Of a stretch of 14,798 nt of DNA, positions 1-7,731 are shown piece by piece. This stretch comes from Candidatus Bathyarchaeota archaeon (GTDB lineage: Archaea; Thermoproteota; Bathyarchaeia; Bathyarchaeales; Bathyarchaeaceae). The notes beneath the pieces were generated by a model. The model did no database searches and had not been told where the DNA came from. It saw only the letters and a program-made list of their open reading frames with translations. Position 1 is the stretch's first letter, and every line of letters starts with the position of its first letter. The DNA is taken from positions 61,294 through 76,091 of the forward strand of contig CP070826.1 of assembly GCA_020344435.1 (NCBI GenBank), read 5' to 3'. Position numbers and translations under genes: made by a program.

Positions 1-1
1 G

Positions 2-808
2 CATATTCGTTACCTCAAGTATATCAGAAACATGTTCACGTGGCAATTCGGCGTCTCATTCAAGTCGATGCAGCCCGTGGCAGAAGAGATGTCGTGGCGA
101 CTCGTCAACACAGTGTTGCTTCTGGGATCCGTGCTAGTATGCACCATAATGGTTGGGGTTCCGCTAGGTGTCTTGGCCGCCTCGAAGAGAGGAGGTAAGG
201 CAGACGTTGCGGTTATAGGATCCGGCATCTTCGCATGGGGTGTACCAACCTTCTTCATTCAACTGTTATTCCTGCTCTTCTTCTCCTACTACGCATACTT
301 AGCTTTGGGCTTTCCACTCTTCCCGTATGGAAAGATGCACACTGTGCCCCCACCCACCAATCCTTTCGCGTTTATAGTTGATGTGGGGTGGCATCTGCTT
401 GCTCCCCTGATAACCCTGGTGATCGCTGGATTCGGCTCATGGGCATTATACACAAGAAACATCTTGCTTGATGCTCTCACGCAAGATTATGTTGTAACAG
501 CGCGTGCTAAAGGCCTCTCTGAAAGGGCTGTGCTGTACCGACATGCCTTTAGGAGCTCGCTTCCACCGATTGTCACGATGGTCACTCTATCTGTACCGGG
601 CATAGTGACTGGGGCCATGATAACTGAACACATATTCACGTGGCCGGGGATCGGACAATGGTACATAGAATCCTTGTTCCAAGGGGACTACCCCGTGGTG
701 CAAGCAGTAGTCTTCATATACGCTGTGTTGATGGTGATAGCGAACATCGTCGCAGACGTGCTCTATGGAGTTCTCGATCCGCGCATACGTGTAGGCGTTA
801 GAAGGTGA
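2..808 (+). CDS. dppB: ABC importer permease DppB-type, 5' partial
   Basis: Inner-membrane permease of a dipeptide/oligopeptide/nickel-family ABC importer; it forms half of the translocation channel with DppC. The reading frame is open to the left edge (codons from nt 2 read HIRYLKYIRNMFTWQFGVSF, a typical internal DppB stretch), so the ATG at nt 32 is internal and about 50-70 N-terminal residues including the first membrane helix are missing. Visible are several hydrophobic helices, the cytoplasmic EAA loop that docks on the ATPases (nt ~500-570, ARAKGLSERAVLYRHAF, then LPP), the motif EHIFTWPGIGQWY, and the family C-terminal ending VLYGVLDPRIR. Its stop lies 8 nt before dppC and overlaps the dppC SD. 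Substrate cannot be told from the permease: peptides are the default, but archaeal members of this family also carry oligosaccharides. Confidence 0.93.
   Translation, partial: HIRYLKYIRNMFTWQFGVSFKSMQPVAEEMSWRLVNTVLLLGSVLVCTIMVGVPLGVLAASKRGGKADVAVIGSGIFAWGVPTFFIQLLFLLFFSYYAYLALGFPLFPYGKMHTVPPPTNPFAFIVDVGWHLLAPLITLVIAGFGSWALYTRNILLDALTQDYVVTARAKGLSERAVLYRHAFRSSLPPIVTMVTLSVPGIVTGAMITEHIFTWPGIGQWYIESLFQGDYPVVQAVVFIYAVLMVIANIVADVLYGVLDPRIRVGVRR
803..808 (+). promoter_or_regulatory. Shine-Dalgarno site of dppC
   Basis: AGGTGA lies 8 nt before the ATG at 817 and contains the dppB stop codon TGA. This suggests translational coupling of the two permease genes. Confidence 0.6.
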
Positions 809-816
809 CGGTTTAA

Positions 817-2268
817 ATGTCGTCCTTGTTCAGCAAACAACGTAGAGAAATATGGTCAAGAAGGATCAAAGGTTTCTGGACTGAATACAGGCATAACAAA
901 GTTGGAGTTGTCGGCCTCGTAATCATACTACTGTACGCGTTCGTGGCCGTCTTCGCCCCCTGGCTGACCCCCTATGACCCCCTAGCCCCGGAGGCAGTAG
1001 CCCAAGGCTTTGCAATGCCAGAATGGACAACTCTCAATCCCGTGAATATGTATCTGCCGCGAACAATGGATATGCAGATGGATTGGAGTGTCAAGGCGAA
1101 GTCTGATCTCCTTGACGTGGCGATAGACGGTGACTCTTTCACCATATTATATAATGGTACAGAAACGCAGTCAGTAAACCTGACTTCAACCTTCCTCTAC
1201 CCATACGATCCGCCCAAGAAATTTCGTGTCGGGTTCGTTTGGTCGTGTCTGAACATCACGGACGCGGAGTATTCCGCTGAATTGTACGTGATCAATCCAG
1301 CAGGTAACATGTACATCTTCTGGGCAAGCTATCAGCATCTTCCCTCGGCACCGTTCACGTCGGAGTCCAAGCAATCGCTTTCTAGAACACTCTATTCAAT
1401 AACGATGCCTGAGTACATGTACGAGAGGCTTGGGCTTGATAAGGGGACAAACATCGCTGAGGAGATCTTCCTGGAGCAGGGTGAGTACAAAACGCAGATG
1501 CATATACGCTTCAGACCTGAAGCTGAGACAGGGTCAATGCAGATGCGGATTGAAAACTCTGAATTTATGATCTTCGGCCTCGTACATGGAATATTGGGCA
1601 CTGACAGCATTGGAAGGGACATCTTCGCACAGTTAGTCTACGGGGCTCAAATCTCGCTGGCAGTCGGATTGTTCGCCGCTGTTCTCTCAACATCTTTGGG
1701 AATCTTTGTCGGAATCGTTTCTGGATATTTCGGCGGCGTCGTTGACGAGTCCCTGATGCGAGTCGTGGATATCTTACTCTGTTTGCCCGTGTTGCCGCTG
1801 CTGTTGGGTTTGATGGTGATCTATGGAGCGAGCGTATGGTACCTCGTTATGCTCATCGCCGTCTTCGGCTGGCAGGGCTTGTCGAGGATAATAAGATCTC
1901 GGGTCCTCTCCCTGAAGGAGATGCCATTCGTCGAGTGCGCAAGAGCAGCTGGCGGCAGCAAATTCTACATAATGCTCAGACACATGGTGCCAAATGTTCT
2001 CCCAGTAGCTCTTGCCTCCATGATTCTCAGCGTACCGGCAGCCATCCTCACAGAAGCCGCAATAAGCTTCATAGGACTAGGCGACCCCTCCGCGCCCACA
2101 TGGGGCAGAATGCTCCACTACGCGCACACGTTGGGTGGCTTCATGAAACTGGCATGGTGGTGGATAATTCCACCTGGACTGGCAATCACGATCCTCACTC
2201 TATGCTTCGTATTCATGGGGCATGCAGTGGACGAAATCGTGAACCCAAGATTACGGAGGAGAAGATAA
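817..2268 (+). CDS. dppC: ABC importer permease DppC-type with large external insert
   Basis: Second permease of the importer, pairing with DppB. The first helix is at residues ~29-49 (after RHNKVGVVG), followed by the usual PYDP (52-55). The next family landmark, LGTDSIGRD (260-268), comes about 200 residues later instead of the usual 20-40. The intervening ~170 extra residues (about 70-250) contain no membrane helix, are rich in aromatic and beta-prone stretches, and have three N-glycosylation sequons (NGT 113, NLT 121, NIT 146), as expected for an extracytoplasmic domain. After it come the normal core helices, the EAA loop (about 374-396, CARAAGGSKFYIMLRHMVP) and a basic C-terminus. Total 483 aa compared with about 300 in most relatives. 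ATG start with an SD 8 nt upstream. Function of the insert is unknown; contact with the binding protein or cell surface is a guess. Confidence 0.93.
   Translation: MSSLFSKQRREIWSRRIKGFWTEYRHNKVGVVGLVIILLYAFVAVFAPWLTPYDPLAPEAVAQGFAMPEWTTLNPVNMYLPRTMDMQMDWSVKAKSDLLDVAIDGDSFTILYNGTETQSVNLTSTFLYPYDPPKKFRVGFVWSCLNITDAEYSAELYVINPAGNMYIFWASYQHLPSAPFTSESKQSLSRTLYSITMPEYMYERLGLDKGTNIAEEIFLEQGEYKTQMHIRFRPEAETGSMQMRIENSEFMIFGLVHGILGTDSIGRDIFAQLVYGAQISLAVGLFAAVLSTSLGIFVGIVSGYFGGVVDESLMRVVDILLCLPVLPLLLGLMVIYGASVWYLVMLIAVFGWQGLSRIIRSRVLSLKEMPFVECARAAGGSKFYIMLRHMVPNVLPVALASMILSVPAAILTEAAISFIGLGDPSAPTWGRMLHYAHTLGGFMKLAWWWIIPPGLAITILTLCFVFMGHAVDEIVNPRLRRRR
2255..2261 (+). promoter_or_regulatory. Shine-Dalgarno site pointing to an AUA start for dppD
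   Basis: GGAGGAG near the end of dppC. Its GGAGG core is 5 nt from an ATA codon at 2265, the position where alignment with the family expects the start codon. It is the strongest SD near the beginning of dppD. Confidence 0.55.
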
Positions 2269-3224
2269 CGGATTTACTCACAGTTGAACACCTGAGGATG
2301 TACTATCAAACGATAAGAGGATACGTCAGGGCCGTCGACGATGTAAGCTTCAAAGTGGGCAAAGAAGATGCCCTGGGGCTGGCAGGAGAGTCTGGCTGCG
2401 GAAAGACAAGCTCTGCACTCACCATTCTGAGGCTCTTACCATGGAACGCTAGAATCATAGACGGAAGCATCACACTGGACGGCGAAGACCTGGTCAAGAT
2501 GCGGGACAAGGATATACGCAAGAAAATCAGATGGAAGAGAATCTCGATGGTGTTCCAAGGAGCCATGAACGCCCTCCACCCCACCTACAGCGTTGGAAAA
2601 CAGATCACCGAAGCCATACTCCTGCACGAAGACGTTGACAGCAAAGAAGCAGTAGAAAGAACGGAGAAGCTACTCGAACTTGTGGGAATTGAAGCGGAGA
2701 AGATCAACCGATTTCCCCACGAGCTAAGCGGCGGCATGAAACAACGCGTGGTGACTGCAATGGCCTTAGCCTGCAACCCCGACATTGTCATTGCAGACGA
2801 GCCAACAACAGCGCTAGATGTCATTGTACAGGCCCAAGTGCTGAAAGTGATGAAAGAACTACAGAGCAAGCTGAAACTCTCCTGGATCTTGATAACACAC
2901 GACCTTTCTATGATCACTGAAACCTGTAACAGGCTTGCCATTATGTATGCTGGAAAAGTCGCGGAATACGGGGACTTGGCAGCCATATACAAAGAACCGC
3001 TACATCCCTACACAGAAAGGCTGCTGAGTGCATTCCCAAGTATAGTAGGACCAAAGAGTGAACTATCATCCATACCCGGATTTCCACCGGACCTTCTGGT
3101 TCCGCCTCCAGGATGCAGATTCCACCCAAGATGTCCAAAGGCCATGGACATCTGCAGAAAAAAAGAACCCGTGCCCGTGAAAGCTAAGAAAGACCATGAA
3201 GTAATATGCCACTTATACACGTAG
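2265..3224 (+). CDS. dppD: ABC importer ATPase DppD-type, probable AUA start
   Basis: Cytoplasmic ATPase that powers the DppBC channel. Numbered from the codon at 2265 (319 aa): Walker A GESGCGKT (41-48), Q-loop Gln98 in VFQGAMNALHP, signature LSGGMKQ (154-160), Walker B IVIADE (174-179), switch His212 in ITHD, then the oligopeptide-family C-terminal region ([11 protein letters not shown]) with Cys284, 290, 297 and 315. A comparable Cys quartet binds a [4Fe-4S] cluster in some relatives. Start choice: the family begins with a short lead-in such as xDLLTVEHLRMYY, which places the start at ATA 2265, overlapping the dppC stop as ATAA. No in-frame ATG, GTG or TTG lies between 2205 and 2297. ATG 2298 would remove 11 conserved residues and has no spaced SD; ATG 2202 would add 21 unrelated residues inside dppC. 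Confidence 0.9.
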   Translation: MTDLLTVEHLRMYYQTIRGYVRAVDDVSFKVGKEDALGLAGESGCGKTSSALTILRLLPWNARIIDGSITLDGEDLVKMRDKDIRKKIRWKRISMVFQGAMNALHPTYSVGKQITEAILLHEDVDSKEAVERTEKLLELVGIEAEKINRFPHELSGGMKQRVVTAMALACNPDIVIADEPTTALDVIVQAQVLKVMKELQSKLKLSWILITHDLSMITETCNRLAIMYAGKVAEYGDLAAIYKEPLHPYTERLLSAFPSIVGPKSELSSIPGFPPDLLVPPPGCRFHPRCPKAMDICRKKEPVPVKAKKDHEVICHLYT

Positions 3225-3228
3225 GTGA
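3223..3228 (+). promoter_or_regulatory. Shine-Dalgarno site of dppF
   Basis: AGGTGA overlaps the dppD stop codon TAG and lies 6 nt before the TTG at 3235, supporting that TTG as the start of dppF. Confidence 0.55.
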
Positions 3229-3234
3229 GAAGAC

Positions 3235-4230
3235 TTGACAAAAGATGTTAGCATGGAGGCCCGCAACCTCGTCAAACATTTCCCTCTACATCTGGGCTTC
3301 CTAAAGACCATGCTTTCAAAAGATATCCCGTACGTTCACGCTGTTGATGGCGTGAGTTTCAAGATACGCAGACAGGAGATTTTCGGCCTCGTGGGCGAAA
3401 GTGGCTGCGGAAAAACGACGACAGGAAGATTACTGCTGAGACTGGTAGAGCCCACCGCCGGCGAAGTCTTCTTCAAGGATGTGGAAGTGACCGCTATCGA
3501 CCTTGAACGTGAGATGAGGAAGCTACGGCGCAGGATGCAAATTATATTTCAGGATCCGTATGAGTCGCTGAATCCGAGGATGAGTGTCTTTGATATAGTA
3601 GCTGAACCGCTGCGAATCCAGAACGTCACAGAGAGCGAGGATGAGTTGAGAGATAGGGTGGCCCAAGCCCTTGAGGACCTCGACCTGAACCCGCCTGATG
3701 AGTTCATGTACAGATTCCCACATGAACTCAGTGGAGGGCAGAGACAGAGAGTGGCCATTGGAAGAGCCTTTGTCCTCAGACCCGAATTTCTTGTGGCAGA
3801 TGAGCCAGTCTCAATGCTTGATGTCTCTATTCGAAGTGAAGTCCTAAGGCTGCTAATGAGCCTAATAGAAAGATACAACTCCTCATTCCTTTACATAACA
3901 CATGATATAGCATTGGCGAGACACATGTGCAACCGCATAGGCGTCATGTATCTGGGCAAGATCGTGGAGAAGGGCTCCACCGACAAGTTGATCATGGAAC
4001 CATTACATCCCTACACTGAAGCGCTGATAGCAGCTGTTCCAGTGCCAGACCCGACAGCGAGACGAACCAAAGTTGTCATCAAAGGAGAGGTGCCGAGCGC
4101 AATCAACCCGCCTCCAGGATGCAGATTCCATACGAGATGCCCCTACGTGATGCCAATCTGCAGCAAAGAAGAACCGGAGCTTGTTGAGATTCAAGACAGA
4201 TACCTAGCGTGTCACAAGTACAACGGCTAG
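3235..4230 (+). CDS. dppF: ABC importer ATPase DppF-type
   Basis: Second ATPase of the importer, expected to form a heterodimer with DppD beneath DppBC. 331 aa: Walker A GESGCGKT (54-61) followed by TTGR, Q-loop Gln106 in [12 protein letters not shown], signature LSGGQRQR (165-172), Walker B FLVADE (185-190), D-loop SMLD, switch His223, and the C-terminal [10 protein letters not shown] region with Cys296, 302, 309 and 326 (possible iron-sulfur site as in DppD). The insert between the strand-1 region and Walker A ([24 protein letters not shown]) is typical of DppF rather than DppD. TTG start is favoured because an SD is well spaced; ATG at 3253 is an alternative, six codons shorter. Separated from dppD by 10 nt, so same operon. 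Confidence 0.94.
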   Translation: MTKDVSMEARNLVKHFPLHLGFLKTMLSKDIPYVHAVDGVSFKIRRQEIFGLVGESGCGKTTTGRLLLRLVEPTAGEVFFKDVEVTAIDLEREMRKLRRRMQIIFQDPYESLNPRMSVFDIVAEPLRIQNVTESEDELRDRVAQALEDLDLNPPDEFMYRFPHELSGGQRQRVAIGRAFVLRPEFLVADEPVSMLDVSIRSEVLRLLMSLIERYNSSFLYITHDIALARHMCNRIGVMYLGKIVEKGSTDKLIMEPLHPYTEALIAAVPVPDPTARRTKVVIKGEVPSAINPPPGCRFHTRCPYVMPICSKEEPELVEIQDRYLACHKYNG

Positions 4231-4240
4231 AATAGATTCC

Positions 4241-4250
4241 CTTTTAAAGC
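4241..4250 (+). promoter_or_regulatory. Possible archaeal TATA box
   Basis: CTTTTAAAGC in the gap after dppF. A start of transcription about 25 nt downstream (near 4270) would give a short leader for the small gene at 4296. It suggests that the downstream genes can be transcribed independently of dppBCDF. Pattern only. Confidence 0.35.
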
Positions 4251-4295
4251 AGCAAGACACATTGTGGTCTCTGGATTTTCCATACACGAGGTAGA

Positions 4296-4535
4296 ATGAT
4301 GAGGGGAAGAACAAAACGTAAGCTCAAGTTCTATCTATCTCTACTTGGACTGGCTGTATTAACAATCGTTACTGGCGTCTTCTTCGTATATCTCGCTTAC
4401 ATCTCATGGCAGATGGGACATGGGTTGGGAGAAATCAAATACGAACTCTTTGTGACCATGGGAGCCATACTATTTGTCATGTGCATAACAGACATCTTTC
4501 TCTTCTTCCACCTCATAATAAAACGGAAATACTGA
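4296..4535 (+). CDS. Small two-helix membrane protein of unknown function
   Basis: 79 aa. A strongly basic N-terminus (RGRTKRKLKF) is followed by a hydrophobic helix at about residues 12-35, a short polar loop (QMGHGLGEIKYE) and a second helix at about 50-74, ending in KRKY. By the positive-inside rule both ends should be cytoplasmic. Two adjacent ATGs begin the frame (4296, 4299); the SD-like GAGGT at 4288-4292 is better spaced from the second. It lies between dppF and a further Dpp-type ATPase on the same strand, with its own possible TATA box. I do not recognise a family. A role as an accessory subunit of the transporter is only a guess from position. Confidence 0.65.
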   Translation: MMRGRTKRKLKFYLSLLGLAVLTIVTGVFFVYLAYISWQMGHGLGEIKYELFVTMGAILFVMCITDIFLFFHLIIKRKY

Positions 4536-4607
4536 AAGACTGAGCAGGCGCATGTTTGCATAAACCCTGAAATCAAAACAATCTCATGATGGAATGGCTG
4601 GCCAATC

Positions 4608-5603
4608 ATGGAGAAACAGAATATACTGCACGTTAAGAATCTGAAGGCATCCTTGCACGGCAAAGAAGGTCTGATACGAATAGTAGATGGCGTGGATCTG
4701 AAGGTATTCAAGGGGGAGACACTTGGTCTAGTGGGGGAGACTGGAGCAGGAAAGACCGTAACGGCGCTTGCGATTCTAGGAATACTTCAGCCTTTGGGAG
4801 AAGGAAAGCCGCTCTGGAAGGTTGAAGGTGAGGTTCTGTTCAAAGACAAAGATCTGAGGGCATTATCTAAGGATGAGATGAGGAAGGTTAGGGGAATGGA
4901 GATGGCTTGGATTCCCCAAAACCCAATACCCTCACTCCATCCGATAGAAATGATTGGGCACCAGACCGGCGAAGCAGTCGAATTTCACCAGGACATTGAG
5001 ACCCAAAGAATAATGAACCTTGTTGTAGAGCATCTGGGACAGGTGGAAATAGCAGATGCTGAGAAACGCTACTATGATTTTCGAGATCAATTCAGCGGCG
5101 GCGAGGGGCAGCGCATCCTCATCGCGATGTCATTAATACGGAATCCATCATTACTCATAGCGGATGAACCAACCTACTCATTAGACGTGACCGTGCAAAG
5201 GCAAGTCCTGGAACTGCTGAAAGCGATGAAAAGAGAATTCAACCTTTCCATGCTTCTAATCACACACAACCTTGGCATTGTAGCCGAGATGGCCGATCAT
5301 GTAGCAGTTATGTACGCTGGGAAAATCGTGGAATACGGCGATGTCGTAACCATCTTCAAAGACCCCAAGCATCCATACACGAGAGGGCTACTGGCAGCGG
5401 TTCCAAGCATCCACATGAAGAAAGGACTCTTCAAATTCGAGGGGATCCCAGGAGACCACCCAGACCCCCGTTATCCAGTACCCGGATGCAAATTCCACCC
5501 GAGATGCGCACATGCAAAACCTTCCTGCAGCACAGAAGTGCCCGAAATGATTGAGACAGAACCGGAGCATCTGGTGGCCTGCATACGCGTCAACGAAATA
5601 TGA
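4608..5603 (+). CDS. Additional Dpp/Opp-type ABC ATPase (DppD-like)
   Basis: A third ATPase of the peptide-importer family, 331 aa, with no permease of its own in the window. Walker A GETGAGKT (43-50), Q-loop Gln104 in the unusual WIPQNPIPSLHP, signature FSGGEGQR (162-169), Walker B LLIADE (182-187) then PTYSLD, switch His220 in ITHNLG (Asn where Asp is usual), C-terminal KHPYTRGLL region and Cys294, 300, 307 and 325. All residues needed for ATP hydrolysis are present, so it should be active. It resembles DppD more than DppF. It might replace DppD in the same complex, or serve a permease pair elsewhere. The ATG at 4608 fits the family N-terminus, though no strong SD precedes it. Confidence 0.92.
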   Translation: MEKQNILHVKNLKASLHGKEGLIRIVDGVDLKVFKGETLGLVGETGAGKTVTALAILGILQPLGEGKPLWKVEGEVLFKDKDLRALSKDEMRKVRGMEMAWIPQNPIPSLHPIEMIGHQTGEAVEFHQDIETQRIMNLVVEHLGQVEIADAEKRYYDFRDQFSGGEGQRILIAMSLIRNPSLLIADEPTYSLDVTVQRQVLELLKAMKREFNLSMLLITHNLGIVAEMADHVAVMYAGKIVEYGDVVTIFKDPKHPYTRGLLAAVPSIHMKKGLFKFEGIPGDHPDPRYPVPGCKFHPRCAHAKPSCSTEVPEMIETEPEHLVACIRVNEI

Positions 5604-5677
5604 AGTCTCACAGTCTCCTAGATCCATGAAAGGATTCGAACGAGTCAATTCAAGAATCAGACTCTTAGCTCTCCAGA

Positions 5678-7687
5678 ATGAATAAATCTAGACGCCACCA
5701 TCATTACTTAGGCGGAAGACAAAAGAGAATGAAGTTAGAGGCGGCCCCAAGAATAGCACTCGTGTTACTAGTCATAAGTAGCATATCCGCCATGGTCTTG
5801 AACGTTGCCGATACAGCAGATGAACAGGCAGTCCACAACGTAGACACGAATCTGTATTATGAAGCGATTCAAGATGCAATAGATGCCCCAGAAACCCTGG
5901 ATGGACATACAATCCAGATTGATGCCGAAGTATACTATGAGCATTTGACCGTGGATAAATCGTTAAAGCTGATCGGTGAAGAGAGAAGCACCAGCATTAT
6001 AGACGGCGGCGGATCAGGAACTGTCATCAACATATTGGCCAGCAACGTCAGTGTCAGCGGACTCACGCTGCGGAACAGTGGTCCAGACTTCAATGACCAA
6101 GGAGTCAGCCTAGACCATTCTATTAACGCGATAATCGTTGGAAACATAATAGCAGATAACGCTTGGGGTATATGGCTGGAGAACGCTGTAGACGCCTTGA
6201 TTGGTGGAAACGCGATAGAGAATAACACGCTTGGCGCCCTCTACTTAGGAAACTCTACTGGCAACGATATTAGCCGCAACACAATAAGGAACAATGAATA
6301 TGGTGTGTGGCTGGAACGGTCTTCCGAGAACAATTACATCAGCCATAACTTCATAGTGGAGAATTGGAAAGGCATCTACTTGGCAAAGACCGCTAATAGT
6401 AATGTTGTTGAAAATAACACGATAACAGATAATGATGATGGCATCTACCTATCATCATCCCTCAACAGCATTCGCGAAAACACCGTGGTAGATAATCTCT
6501 TCGGGATCTATTCTTTACACTCTGGCGGTAACATCATTTATCACAACAACTTCATCAGTAACGTCATAAAACAGGCATCCTTCAACGAATCATACGTTGA
6601 CTTCTGGGACAACGGTCATGAAGGGAATCACTGGAGCAGCTATAATGGTGAAGACTTGGATGGAGACGGAGTGGGAGACACCGATCTTCCTCATCAGGGC
6701 TTGGATTGGCACCCGCTCATGGAGCCCTGGAGCAAAATGAGAGTCTTCAGCGTCATCATAAATGAAGAAACATATCACGTCACTACACTCAGCAACTCGA
6801 CCATCGCAGGCTTCAACTTCAGCTCATCAGCAAAGCAAGTAAGCTTCAACGTCACGGGTCCATCTGGTGCAAGGGGATTCTGTAATGTCACCGTTCCAAA
6901 AAGCCTTCTGAGGGACTCGTGGCTCATTCTTGTGGACGGGGCGGATTCAACCGCGAGCACCATAATCACTGAAACGGACGCCCACACGTTCTTCTACCTC
7001 AGTTATGACTTCAGCACACATAGGGTGAGAATTATTGGCTCTGAAGTGTCAGACATTAGCCCTCCAGTGGCAGATGCAGGAGAGGACCGGATTGTTGACG
7101 AAGACGCGTCAGTGACGCTAGACGGTTCAGGCTCACACGACAACATTGGCATCACAAGCTATACTTGGAGTTTCACGGATGAGACGCAGCAAGTGTTGCT
7201 GGGTGTAAGCCCGACTTACACCTTCACCAACCCAAGTAGTTACATAATCCTCCTGAACGTGTCCGATGGAGCTGGACACCATGCAACGGACATGATTGAA
7301 ATCACTGTTCTCGACGTGACAAATCCAGTGGCGAATGCAGGTTCAGACAGAACGATTAGGGTCGACACTGAGGTAGTCTTCAACGCGGGGGGTTCCAGCG
7401 ACAACGTGGGCATTGCTAGTTTTGAATGGGACTTCGGAGATGGTTATGACGGAACCGGCATTACTGCGAATCATACGTATACGGAAATAGGAGCTTACAC
7501 CGTTGAATTGACGGTGAAAGACGCAGCAGGAAACAGCGCCACCGATTCAATTACGGTTACTGTGGAAAGCGCCGACGACATGAACGATAGCATATTGATA
7601 ATAGGGGGCTTAATAGGAATATTCGTGATTGTAGCATACATGATAAGAAGGAGGAAAGCTTCGTTCACTCAGAGTGAGCACGACTGA
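5678..7687 (+). CDS. Surface protein: NosD-type beta-helix plus two PKD domains, membrane-anchored
   Basis: Predicted cell-surface protein, 669 aa. Hydrophobic signal segment at residues ~25-42 after a basic N-terminus. Residues ~80-310 form a parallel beta-helix of NosD/PbH1 type, with recurring turns such as NxIxxNxxGIWLENA, GVWLERSSENN and GIYLSSS. GNHWSSYNGEDLDGDGVGD (316-334) is the usual end-cap of archaeal NosD-like proteins and includes a DxDGxGD stretch that could bind calcium. A beta-rich region of unknown type (~350-455) follows, then two PKD domains (about 462-546 and 548-630; PVADAGEDRIV and PVANAGSDRTI starts, WDFGDG in the second). A final helix (638-656) with RRRK anchors it. 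Such proteins usually bind or display on the envelope; the ligand is unknown. The start is uncertain: ATG 5678 lacks an SD, and ATG 5729 (residue 18) gives a more normal signal peptide. Confidence 0.88.
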   Translation: MNKSRRHHHYLGGRQKRMKLEAAPRIALVLLVISSISAMVLNVADTADEQAVHNVDTNLYYEAIQDAIDAPETLDGHTIQIDAEVYYEHLTVDKSLKLIGEERSTSIIDGGGSGTVINILASNVSVSGLTLRNSGPDFNDQGVSLDHSINAIIVGNIIADNAWGIWLENAVDALIGGNAIENNTLGALYLGNSTGNDISRNTIRNNEYGVWLERSSENNYISHNFIVENWKGIYLAKTANSNVVENNTITDNDDGIYLSSSLNSIRENTVVDNLFGIYSLHSGGNIIYHNNFISNVIKQASFNESYVDFWDNGHEGNHWSSYNGEDLDGDGVGDTDLPHQGLDWHPLMEPWSKMRVFSVIINEETYHVTTLSNSTIAGFNFSSSAKQVSFNVTGPSGARGFCNVTVPKSLLRDSWLILVDGADSTASTIITETDAHTFFYLSYDFSTHRVRIIGSEVSDISPPVADAGEDRIVDEDASVTLDGSGSHDNIGITSYTWSFTDETQQVLLGVSPTYTFTNPSSYIILLNVSDGAGHHATDMIEITVLDVTNPVANAGSDRTIRVDTEVVFNAGGSSDNVGIASFEWDFGDGYDGTGITANHTYTEIGAYTVELTVKDAAGNSATDSITVTVESADDMNDSILIIGGLIGIFVIVAYMIRRRKASFTQSEHD

Positions 7688-7731
7688 GCGAAGCACTGCC
7701 AAAGGAGAAGATGGCTACAAGCTTCCGGGGC

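Noticed and set aside
1836..2264. Upstream extension of the dppD frame inside dppC
   Set aside because: The extra residues are the out-of-frame reading of conserved DppC sequence and match nothing in the ATPase family; the SD and family N-terminus point to 2265.
5627..5645. tRNA T-arm-like GTTCGAATCC on the minus strand
   Set aside because: The flanking bases do not form the five-base T stem and no acceptor or anticodon stem could be found around it.
6180..6480. Repeated DNA-like pattern suggesting a tandem repeat
   Set aside because: The repetition is at protein level (Asn-rich turns of the beta-helix), with poor identity in DNA.
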